DNA from: CAZZNQ01 sp964655775
Lineage (GTDB): Bacteria; Planctomycetota; Brocadiia; SM23-32
Direction: 5' to 3'
Assembly: GCA_964655775.1 (NCBI GenBank)
Contig: CAZZNQ010000099.1
Location: forward strand, 1 to 13,499
DNA: 13,499 nt
Under the pieces are notes generated by a model that ran no database searches, was not told where the DNA came from, and worked only from the letters and a program-made list of their open reading frames with translations. Shown here piece after piece: positions 13,297-13,499 of the stretch. The position numbers were made by a program, and so were the translations under genes. Each line of letters begins with the position of its first letter. Position 1 is the stretch's first letter.

Positions 13297-13488
13297 GTGT
13301 CCAATGCGCAACATCGTCAATTCTACGCCATCGTCCGGGGCGTGTCAAAGAAACACAAAGGGATGTCCTGGGTTGATGCTGACCCCTGGGTGAGGGCGAA
13401 GCTTCCGCGACTGCGCCGGCTGCTCTGCCTCAGCCCGAAGCGGTGCGCCGAGCTTCGCATCGCGCTGAAAGAAGCCAAAAGGAGGTAG
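13297..13488 (+). CDS. Small basic protein of unknown function
   Basis: A 63-residue frame from a GTG, rich in Lys and Arg (ending IALKEAKRR) with two likely helices (about 37-44 and 47-61). I do not recognise it. The phrase LSPKRCAELRIALKEA has the look of a short helical nucleic-acid-binding or phage-type regulatory segment, but this is impression only. No convincing Shine-Dalgarno precedes the GTG, and no in-frame ATG exists before residue 23. Its last codons contain the Shine-Dalgarno-like AAAAGGAGGT, so it would be translationally coupled to whatever follows the window. It may instead be the leader of that gene's transcript. Confidence 0.4.
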   Translation: MSNAQHRQFYAIVRGVSKKHKGMSWVDADPWVRAKLPRLRRLLCLSPKRCAELRIALKEAKRR

Positions 13489-13499
13489 AACGAAAGGAG
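13477..13499 (+). promoter_or_regulatory. Double Shine-Dalgarno for a gene starting beyond the window
   Basis: AAAAGGAGGT (13477-13486) overlaps the last codons and stop of the small frame. AAAGGAG (13493-13499) ends the window. No start codon follows within the window, so the second motif probably serves a plus-strand gene whose start lies a few bases further on. Confidence 0.6.

Overview
This is a GC-rich bacterial window with six large genes, one small open frame and one long structured intergenic region. I see no rRNA, tRNA, CRISPR array, transposase or replication origin. The gene set fits a free-living bacterium of the Planctomycetota/Verrucomicrobiota/Lentisphaerota group, probably from an environmental assembly: a secreted serpin, a CE7 carbohydrate esterase, a chemotaxis-type CheB-CheR-kinase fusion, a Tex protein with a long basic tail, and palindromic repeats of a kind I associate with those phyla. 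That assignment is inference, not something the sequence proves.

Layout. A catalase-peroxidase (katG, + strand, 35-1921) lacks its first ~115 residues, including the distal haem triad. It faces a minus-strand pair that looks like an operon: a secreted inhibitory-type serpin (2862-4121), followed after 73 bp by a transglutaminase-fold protein (2000-2788). A 1.2-kb non-coding stretch (4122-5312) separates this pair from a divergent secreted CE7-family acetyl esterase (5313-6686). The stretch is full of perfect hairpins, including a cluster of palindromes with a shared CAAG/CTTG apex and compensatory base changes between copies. After the esterase comes a good sigma-70-like promoter and a 1262-residue fusion protein (6792-10580). 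Its order is CheB methylesterase, CheR methyltransferase, PAS-like region, ten-heptad coiled coil, PAS domain, NarL-type histidine kinase, and a receiver-like domain without its phosphorylation residues. Convergent to it on the minus strand is tex, cut into two frames (11941-13227 and 10633-11922) by one in-frame TAA. A divergent small open frame (13297-13488) ends the window, with a strong Shine-Dalgarno sequence for a gene that starts just outside.

Working together. The serpin and transglutaminase-like genes are the only likely co-transcribed pair. The esterase fits extracellular deacetylation of plant or algal polysaccharides. The CheB/CheR/kinase fusion is an orphan, since no other chemotaxis gene is in the window. 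The two broken housekeeping-type genes (katG and tex) are the main anomalies. Assembly error must be excluded before reading biology into either.
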